Origin: Branchiostoma floridae
Taxonomy: Eukaryota > Chordata > Leptocardii > Amphioxiformes > Branchiostomatidae
Reading direction: 5' to 3'
Length of the DNA: 64,000 nt
Assembly: GCF_000003815.2 (NCBI RefSeq)
Contig: NC_049992.1
Span: 7,526,493 to 7,590,492 of the forward strand
The notes beneath the pieces were generated by a model. The model ran no database searches and was not told where the DNA came from. It worked only from the letters and a program-made list of their open reading frames with translations. Both the position numbers and the translations under genes were made by a program. Positions 48,401 through 58,364 of the stretch are shown here, in pieces; positions within the stretch are counted from its first letter, which is position 1; each line of letters starts with the position of its first letter.

Positions 48401-48675
48401 GAAGTTTTCTCACTTTCCGCACGGTCAATTCGCTGTTCCCCTTCTGTTGGATGTTCCGTCCCGACTTTGTGAACAGAAGCGCTACTAGCGTTTTCATGAT
48501 GAACTGCACCACTTGTCTCATCAAGCAACGCAAATTGCCACATGACGATCCCAACAGACAACCAAACCAACGAGACTATCACAGTCACTTTGAGGATGCT
48601 GAAGTTGGAGGGGTAGCGTTCTATTACAATCAGCCTCTCTCCAGAATGCTTCACGGGGATTTTTAGACTGTACAT
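39014..48675 (-). CDS. Polypeptide N-acetylgalactosaminyltransferase, 12 exons
   Basis: Transfers GalNAc from UDP-GalNAc to Ser/Thr, the first step of mucin-type O-glycosylation, in the Golgi. Exons (minus strand): 48352-48675, 47673-47893, 47040-47206, 46544-46668, 45604-45665 (cut by a gap), 45153-45256, 44453-44570, 43659-43847, 42670-42801, 40475-40570, 39673-39825, 39014-39148; every joinable phase fits. Family hallmarks in order: type II anchor, [59 protein letters not shown] (Mn-binding D-x-H), [48 protein letters not shown], then three ricin-type repeats with QYW, QKW and QRW. About 608 residues are visible plus roughly 30-40 lost in the gap, normal for the family. The second repeat has CLQ instead of CLD. 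The exact subfamily (11-like is one option) is not settled. Confidence 0.9.
39178..39551. mobile_element. TA-flanked MITE containing a (TA)25 tract
   Basis: CGGTGGCCCAGAAGTA at the left is exactly reversed at the right, and both ends abut TA (39176-39177, 39552-39553), the target of Tc1/mariner-like transposons. The A-rich interior has repeated AAAATGAA-type words and a pure TA run at 39391-39440. It lies in intron 11 of the GalNAc-transferase gene. Confidence 0.65.
39960..40262 (-). mobile_element. LINE C-terminal tail fragment
   Basis: Minus-strand frame: [39 protein letters not shown], then a helical end [17 protein letters not shown]. The C-x2-C...EVHFLLEC motif marks a non-LTR retrotransposon C-terminus. 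Related to, but not the same as, the tails at 32.5 and 63.0 kb. In intron 10 of the GalNAc-transferase gene. Confidence 0.6.
41033..41503. repeat. 471-bp direct repeat, copy 1
   Basis: Identical by eye to 42017-42487 (offset 984). It runs from TCAGAACACAG to TGTTATGAGACC. The left end lacks the GGTC present in copy 2. Flanks of the two copies differ. GC-richer than the intron around it, with a TTCCCGCC word and CpGs, but no supported gene. In GalNAc-transferase intron 9. Confidence 0.85.
42013..42487. mobile_element. 471-bp direct repeat, copy 2, with inverted termini
   Basis: Starts GGTCTCAGAACACAG and ends CTGTGTTATGAGACC, which is its reverse complement with one mismatch, so the unit itself has terminal inverted repeats and may be a MITE. 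513 bases separate it from copy 1. Confidence 0.6.
43433..43619. mobile_element. Foldback MITE, 187 bp
   Basis: ATAGCCTCCATGGCAGGCTC and the next ~35 bases (CTGATGCCTTTTTTTGGCTC, ATACACTTTTG) are mirrored by AAAAGTGTATTATGAGCC, AAAAGGCACCAGAG, GAGCCTGTTATGGAGGCTAT. Arms of about 55 bp make a strong hairpin. Adjacent to the donor of GalNAc-transferase exon 8, in the following intron. Confidence 0.7.
45407..45603. other. Repeat end plus assembly gap (N at 45504-45603)
   Basis: GGTTCGCGATTTCCAACG, TTGGCTATGTTCTCTTGTGC before the gap matches, in inverse orientation, the sequence just right of the second gap (51768-51806). Two (AAGGGAGTT)-type units precede the N run. The gap removes the end of GalNAc-transferase exon 5. 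Its 100-base size looks like a placeholder. Confidence 0.75.
45604..45665 (-). CDS. GalNAc-transferase exon 5, truncated by an assembly gap
   Basis: After the acceptor TGCGCCTAG the frame reads [20 protein letters not shown] and then enters the N run. D and H of the DSH motif coordinate the catalytic Mn2+ in this family. The missing segment should contain the conserved stretch around VxCPVIDVI that normally follows. Confidence 0.85.
46747..46789. repeat. (CT)n(GT)n microsatellite
   Basis: A CT tract running directly into a GT tract. Confidence 0.9.
47385..47512. repeat. (GT)n/(GC GT) microsatellite
   Basis: An imperfect GT-rich tract with TGCG and TTTG interruptions, in GalNAc-transferase intron 2. 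The Val/Cys-rich frames through it are not genes. Confidence 0.9.
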
Positions 48676-48781
48676 GGCGCCACCTGGCGACTTGGTTCCA
48701 AACTGACGGACAATTTGGTTCACGTAGTTGCCAAGTTAAAATTTCTCTTTTGGCCAGACGATCACAGCTCCGGTGAAATAT
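48352..48781 (-). CDS. GalNAc-transferase exon 1: 5' UTR, start and membrane anchor
   Basis: The exon begins after an acceptor ATTCTCTTGTAG at 48781, so the gene has at least one non-coding exon upstream. The ATG at 48675 (GGCGCCATGT) gives 108 codons: a basic cytosolic tail, a transmembrane span at about residues 29-51 ([20 protein letters not shown]), and a Ser/Glu/Lys-rich stem with one N-glycosylation site (ENASS). An in-frame GTG lies 17 codons upstream; the ATG is preferred for context. Donor AAAG/GTTAGT. Confidence 0.75.
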
Positions 48782-50643
48782 CTACAAGAGAATGGATAAA
48801 AAATGTACCCAGCATGGGGTGTGAACTCCTACTCAACCGAAAGAAGTCTACTCTACTCTACTACTCTACTCAGTTAAGTAGGCTACGAGTATTCCATTGT
48901 AATAGATATGTTGTAGGCAAAGCGGTGTATGCTATAGCGCTATGGTACATCGTTTATAACACTGTCATTGAGAGATATGGAAACATGGCAAAGAATTCCA
49001 ACTATGTCTGTGTCATTTTAGCATGAACAATCCTTTTTTTAAAAACAATATTTGGAATGATAATGTAAAACATTTACCGCTTTTATATCCGGACGGACGT
49101 AACAAAATTTTGCCTTGCGTAGAACAATGTAAACACCAAAACACACGCAAGAGGATATCACAACTGCTTGAGTAAAATGATGACGCAAACCCACCTTTTC
49201 TTGAAGTACCCGAGTGCCGGAAGATCGTTTGAAGATACACCTGTTTAGGTCTAGGATCTGTTTTGTGCCGTATGCTAGACGTTGTTGTACCGACGTACTA
49301 TAGTTGGTATATTTCACGGAATAACGGTGACGTATTTTCGAGTATGGTTGGTGAGGTATCGAGTCGACTAGTATGGCAGGTGCTGCATCCGTCAACATGG
49401 CCGTAGGCTAAGTAGAAGGTAACAGCTGGGAAGCCATATTTTCTTAGTAGCAAATGCAACATATTTCTCCACCAATATTTTCCAAAAGTATCGCCCCAAC
49501 TGTGTGACGCCCACCGTTTTGAAATGTGTCATTGGTGAAAGATACTATTTGAAAGATACAGATTATAGGTTAGCTGTCTTTCCTGAAATTTAGCCATTTT
49601 TGCTATTGTTGTTATCGATGTCGATGATGAATAGTAAGTATCTTGTCATTGTGTGGTGTCGGTGGTAACCATGGCACTGCGTTCTGTTTTGCAGGGGTTT
49701 TGTGACGATGCACCTCTGCGACTGGGTCTATGTCTATGAGCTCGTTCCTTCCGACAAGGACCACACCAAACTCAAGTATCATTTCGACGAGAAGCTGAAG
49801 ATGATCACTGACTTTCACTCATACATCCGAGAAAGGGTTTACGTCAGGACTCTGTCACTGACTCAAGAAAAAGACATAAAAGACACCGGCGTGGTACTGT
49901 TGAAGGGGTTTTCACAAACTCAGTGTGGCTGATCAATCAACCAATCAATCAATAACTGGATGGCCTTGTCGGCCTTAGCCGTTCTTCCCGGAGGTCCAGA
50001 TGGGGGGGGGGGGGGTTGTAATGGGAAAAATAGATAGATTAATACAACGTAAGTAAACATTTTACACTGATAACTTTACAATTAATGACCATAATAACTT
50101 AATAGCTACATCGTAATAACGCAAGTTTCAAAATTGCCCTAGGTACTCTGGACTGATGCCGTCACTAGTGTCAAATAATGGAAAAACATGTAAATCACAT
50201 CAACTTCAGTTAGAATTAAATTGACTTGACAAGAGTACGGCTTTCTACTTGTCTCAATAGGTAGATATTTTTGAGGGTAGATTAAACGAATACTAATCCA
50301 TCAAACAGTATGCTGTAGGAGATGAATTGTGAAACATTTTCATAGATAAATGAGTTTGACAACTTATTAAGCAAAAAGATTTTTGTTGCTCGCTGTCACA
50401 AACACATATGACATACCCGCAAACATGTCCTTTTTGACAAATATAATAAATCCTTGACATCGTAGAAGCACAATCGAGATTTATCATAGGGCATTAGATA
50501 ACAATGAGGTAAAAAAAGAAGCTGTCAATAACCGTTCCTGTAGAAGCAATCGTCGCAAAACAAAACTTACATCGAAAAAACATAACGGGGGACAACGTTT
50601 TGCATGTACCACGCGATTCTCCTGCAAAGCTTGTTTTACGTCA
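48782..50643. other. Intron/intergenic stretch between GalNAc-transferase exon 1 and the lectin promoter
   Basis: Apart from the sialyltransferase-like exon and a (TCTAC)n tract at 48846-48881, nothing coding is visible. On the minus strand AATCAG/GTGAGTTCG near 50703 is a strong donor that could end a non-coding first exon of the GalNAc-transferase gene, which would place the two genes head to head. Confidence 0.35.
49695..49932 (+). CDS. Orphan terminal exon, ST6Gal-like sialyltransferase
   Basis: A good acceptor (GTTCTGTTTTGCAG) opens a frame GFVTMHLCDWVYVYELVPSD, then KLKYHFDEKLKM, ending FSQTQCG and TGA. LCDxVxVYExxPS follows the motif-S glycine in beta-galactoside alpha-2,6-sialyltransferases, Golgi enzymes that cap glycans with sialic acid. 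The exon would provide the last 78 or so residues. I found no upstream exon with the sialyl-L motif on this strand; the region before it is the 5' intron of the opposite-strand GalNAc-transferase. It may be a nested gene with remote exons, an exon relic, or a misassembly. Another sialyltransferase subfamily is possible. Confidence 0.5.
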
Positions 50644-50669
50644 TATATAAATATGCAAGTTTCTCTGAA
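50644..50669 (+). promoter_or_regulatory. TATA box and GAS-like site upstream of the lectin gene
   Basis: TATATAAA at 50644-50651 lies about 250 bases before the lectin ATG. Just downstream TTCTCTGAA (50661-50669) fits the TTCNNNGAA consensus bound by STAT factors. The sites may mark the promoter but could be chance in AT-rich DNA. Confidence 0.3.
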
Positions 50670-50897
50670 ACTATCACTATTAAAGTCATCTACGAACTCA
50701 CCTGATTTGTCTACGGTGACAACATCGAAAGTACGATGACATCATCTCATTCAATTGGAATTTTAGCTTTCATCTGATTTTTTTTTCAATTTGTTCAGTA
50801 GGGCCCATGCTTTGGTTTCGATTTGTAGTTCAGTCAACGAGCCCCATACCAGGAGTTTGGTGCGTTTGTGCTGTACGGAGACCTGTAAGCTGTCATC

Positions 50898-53800
50898 ATG
50901 CCGGGACGGCAGCAGGACCAGGACAAGGACCAGGCTAGCAACACTGGTGGGTTTTCGTGATTTTCTGACTTCTCTTAAGTTCCTATAAATACAAATGAAA
51001 CACTCGAACCGTTTCAAGATACGTAATATATTTGGTGCACTCTTTCTTGCAGGTGTATTTTTTTGTCTCTTGTCTATTGTCTAGAAGAGGGGCAAATGAA
51101 AGATGGGCATTTTGTGTTTACGTGTGTGTGTATTCTCTAACTATCGCTAGCTATGTAAGTTTATGCACCATTTGGAATGGATAAACACTAAGATAACCAG
51201 AAAACATCGGGATATGAATTTTCGATGACATTCAACTGATTTTGCGCCCTATTGTTTTAAGCAGATTTCTGTATTTTACAACATACAGACAGATTTTGAT
51301 AAAAGAAAGGTAAATTCGAATTTTTATGACTAGCAATCTGATTACAGAAATTTCTATTTCTTCCATGTCAGTTTTCAGATATGTTTTACTCTATGAAGGC
51401 AATGGCTACATTTCCAAATAGTACTATCTTTAACGTAAAATATGAATTCTTTAGACTCCACTGCAGTCTTCGAACGGGGCTGGTTTTTTTGGGGGGGGGG
51501 GGGGGGGGNNNNNNNNNNNNNNNNNNNNNNNNNNNNNNNNNNNNNNNNNNNNNNNNNNNNNNNNNNNNNNNNNNNNNNNNNNNNNNNNNNNNNNNNNNNN
51601 NNNNNNNNNNNNNNNNNNNNNNNNNNNNNNNNNNNNNNNNNNNNNNNNNNNNNNNNNNNNNNNNNNNNNNNNNNNNNNNNNNNNNNNNNNNNNNNNNNNN
51701 NNNNNNNNNNNNNNNNNNNNNNNNNNNNNNNNNNNNNNNNNNNNNNNNNNNNNNNNNNNNNNNNNNNGCACAAGAGAACCTAGCCAACTTTGAAAATCGC
51801 GAACCAACGCACCCCCCCTCCACACACACACATAAAAACCAGCCCCGTTCGAAGACTGCAACGGAGTCTATGAATTTTTCTCATTTGAATATTAATTTCT
51901 GCAGACACCACGCACATGCAGAAGCGCCAGACTAATTGGTGGTGGTCGATGGCTGACGCAGCTGCGAGTAACGCCAATCCTGTGTACGTCACCAGAACAG
52001 GTAAAAGTTTTATTTATTGCGTTCAATTCAATGCATTGACGTCTTACTAATACAGTAGAAGCCGCTTTATTGCACATCCTATTTGCCATCGTATTTCGTG
52101 CAATTATCCGGGTGGTGCAATAATGCGAAGTTATCTAGCTGGACCGCACTGGTTTGGGATTTTGGAATTCCGTGCAGTTAACAGAAGTGTGCGTCAATCC
52201 GTTGTGCAATTAACTGGCTTCTACTGTAGCATAATAAAAGGGGGATGCTCTGAGCTAGGGATTAATCGATTTCTTTTGTCAGGGTCTTTGTGAAGGAATA
52301 TCTAATCTAGTAGGTTTACTACGTATTCATTGTCATCACATTTGTTTCAAAATAGGGACGAAAGGAGTATCACTGGATGTAGGCATATCAAGATTGTAAG
52401 ATTAACATTTAAAAATGAATGCTTAAACTAATGTCAACAAGGCGATAAAAAAAACAACTTTAAAAGAATGGTTTAATAAGAACAAGCAAGAGAAAACTAT
52501 TTAGAAAAGGCGAGGGGAAAGACAGTCACATTTTTTAGGTAAATAAAATGAAAAGACTAAATACGCTGTGAGCATAGAACTTATTTTGAGATGTACTGTG
52601 CTTTATGCCACCTTGTAGGAAAACAATACTTACATTAACACTTTCAAAATTCAAAACAGTATGTTTATAATGAAAATAAACAAACATTGCAGGCTTGTGA
52701 CAGATAACAATAATGTTGTCTCTATTTCTGTGCCATCACTGGATTGTATCTATTGTCCTTATTGTGGATTTATTGTAAAGTATTTTCTATTTTTCCATTG
52801 TTGTTTTTACTTGGTCATATTCACAACAAAAGCTGTTCAAAATACCATCATTGGCTGTACGCTTGCCAGGACAACAATTGGCAAGGGCGTCTTACTATAT
52901 GATTTTAAAGAAACAAATAAACAACAAAAATGAACGCAGTGCATGGAATGTGCAGCAAATATTTTATGAAATTGTAGTATAAAAAATCACTCACCACAGT
53001 AGGCGAAGTTAGACTCAACTTAGTATCAACACGATTTTTTGTTTTCTTGAATCAGCGACCTCCGACACAGCCACTGAAAAGACGGCGGGTAGCTGTCTGA
53101 GCAAAAAGCTGTGGGCCGCGATACCGTTTGTGCTTGTCGTTATTGTGGTTTTCGTGGCTTTACTTGCAGGTCAGTTGGTGTATAACTTGCCAATAAATTC
53201 TTGTAATCTCCTTAGTTAAGGTTATACTACTATTAATTATTGCAGGTCATCCATTGTTGTTTGCGCATACTGACAATTATTATGTCAAGTTACGTAGAGA
53301 AAGACATTGTTTTTGCTGGTGTTTTTCGTCTTCTTCTTTCTCTTTTCTCTTTTTTTCTCTGTCATGAAGGTTCAATGGGATCAACCATGCAAACCTTATC
53401 TATGTTAGTATACTTGTTAATGTGAACAATATATATAATAACAATATATAATAAGAACAATTGCACACTTTTGATTCTATGCCAAAACGTTTCTCAAAGT
53501 ATGTTTATTATCGCAGTAATTCAATGGATGAATCCAGTTGCATATATTATGTTAATATTTCTTGGCGTTGCCTCTGGGGTGAGCCTTTTGGTATATTATT
53601 GTGCACGAGTAGTTTGACAAAAGGCAAATTACTGGGAGGGAAACATTCTGCATTTTCTCAAAAAAATATCGCATTTCTACTCCATTTCAAGTCTTGTTTG
53701 AGTCTAATATCTTAAGATAATATCGCAATGATTTCGTGATTTTCTTCTTTCGTTGCTCAGTTAAAGTCATCGCCCTTTCTAATGAGATGTCCGAACTTAG

Positions 53801-56800
53801 AGTACAGAACCAACAAATCAGGCAACGACTTGTAGAATTAAAAAGTAAGTAAAATGTCTTCATAAAAATGCATTAATTAATATTTAATGACCTTATCAAA
53901 ATGTAGAGGTTATACTTCATGTTCTACAGAACGATTTATCTTTCAATTATACTAATTACTCTGATCTTTACTGTAACAATCAGTAACAGAATAAATTTCA
54001 TGTGTCAACTTGTTATTATGTTTATTGCTTTTACGGGAAAGTTTACCGTAATGTTGTAAGGTGAACTCTCTTGAACAACTATTTCAACATCATAAAATTA
54101 GGGTTATCAGTTATCACAGTCTCTATCGTTCTTTGGACCTTTAGATCCAGCTGGACCTGTCGGGCCTCCTGGACCTCCAGGAAAAACGGGACCAGCCTAC
54201 CCAAATGGAACCTCGATGTGTTTGAGACCAGCTGAAACACCAGAACCTCTTCAAACATCAGCACAATTTGAGTCGAATGAAGGTAACACGACCATTCTCT
54301 TTTGTTCCATGCTCCTACGCAGAGGGACCACAGTCGTGTCGAAACTCCCTGTGGTCACCTCTGCTGTTTGGTGCACTCAGATCAGTTACTGACGCCCTGC
54401 TTATACTAAATATTAATGAAGTTACCCTTATATGAGCCGTTGGGATCGGGCGCAGGAGGATGGAGCTATGTAAGACGTAACATGATTTGCTGATAGCGGT
54501 CTTTACGAGATGGCTTTCGTAAACAGAAAGCCCAACAAAGGCCTATTCTCTGATTGGCTGACAGCTGGTTTGTGGTGACGCTCACAGTAACTGCTGGTGG
54601 GCCTCCAGACAGCAGGGCCCCAATAGGCAGTTGGCTAGCCGTTGGGGACCGTGCGTAGGAGGATTTTGTTCATACAAATCAATCATTTTAGGGTAAAGTT
54701 ACATGTACAACCAAATTGGTTTTTAGTTGTTCAGTTGTTTACCTGGTTTCTAAGCTTTATGACTGCTTTTTCTTATCATTGTATTATCCCGGGCGATGGT
54801 CGGAAATGGCCTTCAGTCTCACCAACTCAGGAACACACCGCCAGCCACCACTGGATAAAAACTCGGTTGATTTTTTCCTAAGCTAAAGCTAAGGGCACAA
54901 CCCACCGTACGTGCAAATACGTGCTGTCTACGTGCAAAAACGTGGGCAATCTTTTGGGATCCGTAAGTGGTAAGTACCGCCTCCGTACGAGCTCGTAAGG
55001 AATACGACGGATTTTGGAGCACGTAGACATGCAAGCCGAAGAACTTTACGTTCTGGCGAAACTTTTTGTGTCATCAGGCTAGCCGGCTGTGGATTCGCCC
55101 CCATACGTGCCAGTACGGGCGACGCGCCTGCCCTGCACAGCTAGAACGTTTTCAGAAATACGTGGCGGACGTGGCCTCCCAATAAAACGTACCGACAAAT
55201 TGCACGTACGTAGCTGTAGAGGTGAGCGGCCACCAGCTCTCGGTGCAGGGTGTCAGAAGATTGTGTAATTACAGGACCATCAGAGATCATTTTGTCCTTG
55301 AAGTTAAAAATCGCTTTGATGCTCTCTCTGACCCAACAGACGACATAGAAACGACATATAACAACCTTGTCAAGGCCAACGAAGATGTGTCACTCACAAC
55401 CCTACCCAAGAGGGAGAAAAGGAAAACCACACCTTTTAGCCTGCACAAACAAGTCTCGGCCGCACGCAAGAAAGTGACGGAAGTTACAAAACTCCATGAG
55501 AAAAGACCAACAAGACTTTCCCTTAAGAAAGTTACTAAAGCACAAAGAGAGCTAGATATCGCCTACGCTAGTGCTCAAGCAGAATACATCAAAGGGAAAA
55601 TAGACAAAATTAGCCTCCTGCATGCAACTAGACAATATGAAGCAGCATGGAAAACAATTAATGAACTCAGTGGACGGAAAGCCCAACCTACAAGCAAGAT
55701 AAAAGGAGGATCCCAAGAAAACAGGAAGGCCAACTGGCTCTCACACTTCAAGTCCTTACTTGGAGAAGTTCCCAAGTTACCACCTAACCAACCGTTAAGA
55801 AGGATACAGGTGTCTGAAGAGCTTAATATATCAACTGAGCCCTTCTCACTAGAAGAACTTGAAGCCGCACTGGACTCTTTCTCTAACAACAAATCCCCTG
55901 GACTTGACAACATCCCTACCATAATATGGAAGGATCCGGTATTCCATGATTTGCTTCTTCACCTGTGTAACAACACCTTCCTTACACACAAACCTCCTTC
56001 TGCCTGGCTCAAAGGTGGTATTATTCCAGTACCCAAGAAAGGAGATTTGACTTCAGTTGCAAACTACCGTGGGATCACTCTTACTCCTATAGCTGCCAAG
56101 GTTTACAACAAGTTGCTACTTAACCGTCTAGTTCCTGCAGTAGACCCACTCTTAAGAAAGAACCAGAACGGCTTCCGAAGAGGTAGATCCACCATAGCAC
56201 AAATACTCTCCATCCGCAGAATAATAGAGGAAATGAGAAGATGCGACAGAAATCTTGTACTACTGTTTGTCGATTTCCGAAAGGCCTTCGACTCCATAGA
56301 CAGAAACATTATGTTTGAGATACTTAGTCTGTATGGAATACCATTACCCATCGTCAGTGCAATCAAGGCACTATATACGAACACCACTGCTACTGTGATA
56401 ACTCCCGATGGTGAAACAAGCCCGTTTGAGGTCACAGCCGGTGTCCTGCAAGGAGACACATTAGCACCTTTTCTTTTCATCATAGTGCTTGACTATGTAC
56501 TACGTCTCTCATTGGACAGCATGCAGGAAAAGGGTATAGAAATTCAACCTAGAAGAAGCAGTCGCCACTTAGCTGTGAATCTTACAGACCTAGATTTTGC
56601 AGACGATCTAGCACTGTTAACACACCTAGTCAAGGATGCTGAAGATCTTCTGCAGTCTCTCGAGAAAGCAGCGGCCCAAGTTGGACTCTATTGTAATGCA
56701 GCAAAAACTGAATTCATAAAAACAAGTACAAGTATTACTATTGCACCAACTGATCTCAAATCCCTATCTGGAACTTGCCTAAAAGAAGTCGAGGACTTTA

Positions 56801-58364
56801 AGTATCTCGGGTCTTACATTATGAACTCAGAAAAGGACTTAAGCATTAGGAAAGCCATGGCCTGGAATGCTTGTAACAAACTGGATAAGATCTGGCGCTC
56901 CAGCATAAACAACAAACTTAAGGTACAAGTCTTCCGCGCAGTAATAGAGCCCATTCTCCTGTATGGTGCTGAAACTTGGACCTTAACAACTCGTCTGGAG
57001 AGGAAACTTGATGGTACGTACACACTACTCCTGCGCAAAGCACAGAACATTTGTTGGAAGCAGCACCCATCCATAAGGGACATTTATGGAGATCTCCCGA
57101 GGGTCTCTCACAGACTCAGACAGAGACGGGCACAGTTTGCTGGACACTGCCTTCGGGCTAGTGAAGAGGTAGTTTCCTCACTCCTCTTGTGGAGGCCTCG
57201 AGGAAAAACTCACTCCCGGAAGCTGACCTTCCCGAGACTGCTTTCCAGGGATACCGGGCTAGCGGAGGAGGACCTGGCAGCGGTCATGTCAGACAGGAAG
57301 GCGTGGGCTGAAGTAGTGCATGGACTTACCCCGTCCCCTCCGGGGGTCGACTAGGCAAGGCAAGGCAATTACAGGCTACTCAGTAGTCTGAACATCATTG
57401 GATGGATGAAATCGGACAAATAGTTTGTTCTTTACTTCATCAGGATCTACAGCGAACATCACCGACTTGGAGACCGGGCATTGAGGAAAACTTTGTGTGC
57501 CATCGTGCTGCGGATTCGCCCCCGTATACGTGCCAGTACGGGTGACGCACCTGCCCTGTACAGCCTGAACGTTTTCAGAAATACGTGGCGGACGTGGCCT
57601 CCTAAAAAAACATGCGGACAAATTGCACGTACGGCCGTTTGTACCCTTAGCTTTAGACACAATCATGAGCTACTTTGTCTACGTCTTCCACTTTCTTGCC
57701 GTCTTCTGTCCTCTGGGAGGACCTGTCTCTGCTCTATTTCCAAGAAATTTCTCAAATAATGACCAGTGACTTAAAGATTTCTAAACACCAGAAAAAGACA
57801 TCTAGAAAAGAGCGTATCCGTATCATCTAGAGGGGCGATGTTGCAAATGCAAAGCATGCTTTCAATGTCACATTGTTTTGAGAGTTGAGGTCCACATCGT
57901 CCATCCCTATATGTATGATTGTTGTCAACGTTCACTTTTTTCTAGTTTCTTGTCCCAAAGGTTATTCGAATCTACGTGGAGCCTGCTACAAAGCGTTCAA
58001 CACCTTGGTGAACTTCGGGGACGCTATCCTGCACTGTCGTCTGGATGGTGGTACACTCGCCATGCCCCGGGACCCGGCCACCAACGACTTCCTCATCTCC
58101 CTCAAAAACCACGTCAACCCCAATGCCCGCTTCTGGATTGGACTGCACGACCAGCGAAGGGAAGGACACTTCGAGTGGATGGATGGAGTTGCACTTGGAA
58201 GGTACAAGCCGTGGGATTCACATCAACCAGATGATGCTAAAGACAAGGAGGACTGCGTTCAATACTTTATGTACACTGAGTCCCGCTTTGGAGCAAACAA
58301 GTGGAATGATGCTGACTGCAATGATCCATTTCCCTTCATATGCCAGGTGACTCCAGATGCCTGA
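50898..58364 (+). CDS. Type II transmembrane collagenous C-type lectin (lectin A), 6 exons
   Basis: Exons 50898-50946, 51905-52000, 53056-53169, 53761-53844, 54145-54282 and 57946-58364 are all joined in phase 1 and give 299 residues. Order: polar cytosolic tail (1-62), transmembrane helix about 64-86 (AAIPFVLVVIVVFVALLA), short coiled coil 87-114 (LSNEMSELRVQNQQIRQRL), a mini-collagen of five Gly-X-Y triplets ([14 protein letters not shown]), a stalk with one N-glycosylation site (NGT) and MCLRP, then a long-form C-type lectin domain 161-299. The domain has CPKGY, GACYKAF, WIGLHD, QPDD, WNDADC and FICQ: all six cysteines of the long form and the QPD and WND calcium/sugar motifs, predicting Ca-dependent Gal/GalNAc-type binding. 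Type II collagen-lectin layout recalls scavenger-receptor collectins, with a much shorter collagen. Intron 5 is swollen by transposons. Start chosen as the first ATG in phase with the TM exon. Confidence 0.85.
51442..51880. mobile_element. Inverted-repeat element containing an assembly gap (N at 51509-51767)
   Basis: The left end GACTCCACTGCAGTCTTCGA, ACGGGGCTGGTTTTTT and the right end AAAACCAGCCCCGTTCGAAG, ACTGCAACGGAGTCTATGAATT are reverse complements with few differences over about 45 bases. A G-run precedes the gap. The sequence right of the gap also matches, inverted, the left flank of the gap at 45.5 kb, so both gaps seem to fall in the same repeat family. Located in lectin A intron 1. 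Confidence 0.65.
52053..52226. mobile_element. Pogo/Tigger-like MITE
   Basis: Ends CAGTAGAAGCCGCTTTATTG and, reversed, CAGTAGAAGCCAGTTAATTG, flanked by TA on both sides (52051-52052, 52227-52228). CAGTAGAA starts and TA targets are typical of pogo-type DNA transposons. 174 bp, non-coding, in lectin A intron 2. Confidence 0.7.
53590..53700. repeat. Repeat shared with the intron of lectin B
   Basis: GCACGAGTAGTTTGACAAAAGG, AACATTCTGCATTT and ATCGCATTTCTA match, in order, the minus-strand sequence at about 61355-61450 (GCGAGTGGCTTGACAAAAGG, AACATTCTGCATTT, GTTGCATTTCTA). The copies lie in different introns of the two lectin genes. Confidence 0.55.
54434..54664. repeat. Short direct repeat in lectin A intron 5
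   Basis: GCCGTTGGGATCGGGCGCAG at 54435 and GCCGTTGGGGACCGTGCGTA at 54637, each followed by GGAGGA, are separated by about 200 bases. Possibly the ends of an old element. Nothing else recognised between them. Confidence 0.35.
54887..55215. mobile_element. ACGTG-rich MITE, second copy (right end eroded)
   Basis: Starts AGCTAAGGGCACAACCCACC and follows the reference copy at 33340-33665 through GTGCTGTCTACGTGC, GGGATCCGTAAGTGG and GTTTTCAGAAATACGTGG, but the right terminus stops after TGCACGTACGTAGCT. Immediately followed by a fragment duplicated from the NTase-TPR locus. Confidence 0.75.
55216..57489 (+). pseudogene. Captured NTase-TPR intron/exon fragment, split by a retrotransposon
   Basis: 55216-55275 and 57367-57486 together match 33666-33843: GGTGAGCGGCCACCAGCTCT, GTCAGAAGATTGTGTAAT, CATTGGATGGATGAAATC, then an acceptor and the beginning of exon 3 (IYSEHHRLGDRALR here). 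After GGGCATTGAGGAAAA the match jumps into the ACGTG-rich MITE. The two sides differ from the source by scattered substitutions, so the duplication is not recent or came from another paralogue. Confidence 0.75.
55276..57366 (+). mobile_element. 5'-truncated non-LTR retrotransposon with intact RT frame
   Basis: Flanked by AATTACAGG on both sides (55267-55275 and 57367-57375), a target duplication. One uninterrupted frame runs to TAG at 57352; an open frame extends into the 5' flank (55222), which is host sequence. It encodes a linker, then reverse transcriptase with NQNGFRRGRSTI, FVDFRKAFDS, AGVLQGDTLAPFLF, LDFADDLALL (the FADD active site) and the C-terminal FAGHCLRA and LLLWRPRG motifs. The apurinic endonuclease expected upstream is missing through 5' truncation. 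The 3' end is only GCAAGGCAAGGC, short repeats typical of LINE tails. RTE/CR1-like group; clade not resolved by eye. Confidence 0.85.
57487..57652. mobile_element. ACGTG-rich MITE, right half
   Basis: Matches 33508-33665 of the reference copy: ACTTTGTGTGCCATCG, GCTGCGGATT, CGTGCCAGTACGGG, AGCCTGAACGTTTTCAG, and ends CCCTTAGCT. The left half is absent; the junction is within the duplicated exon fragment. Confidence 0.75.
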
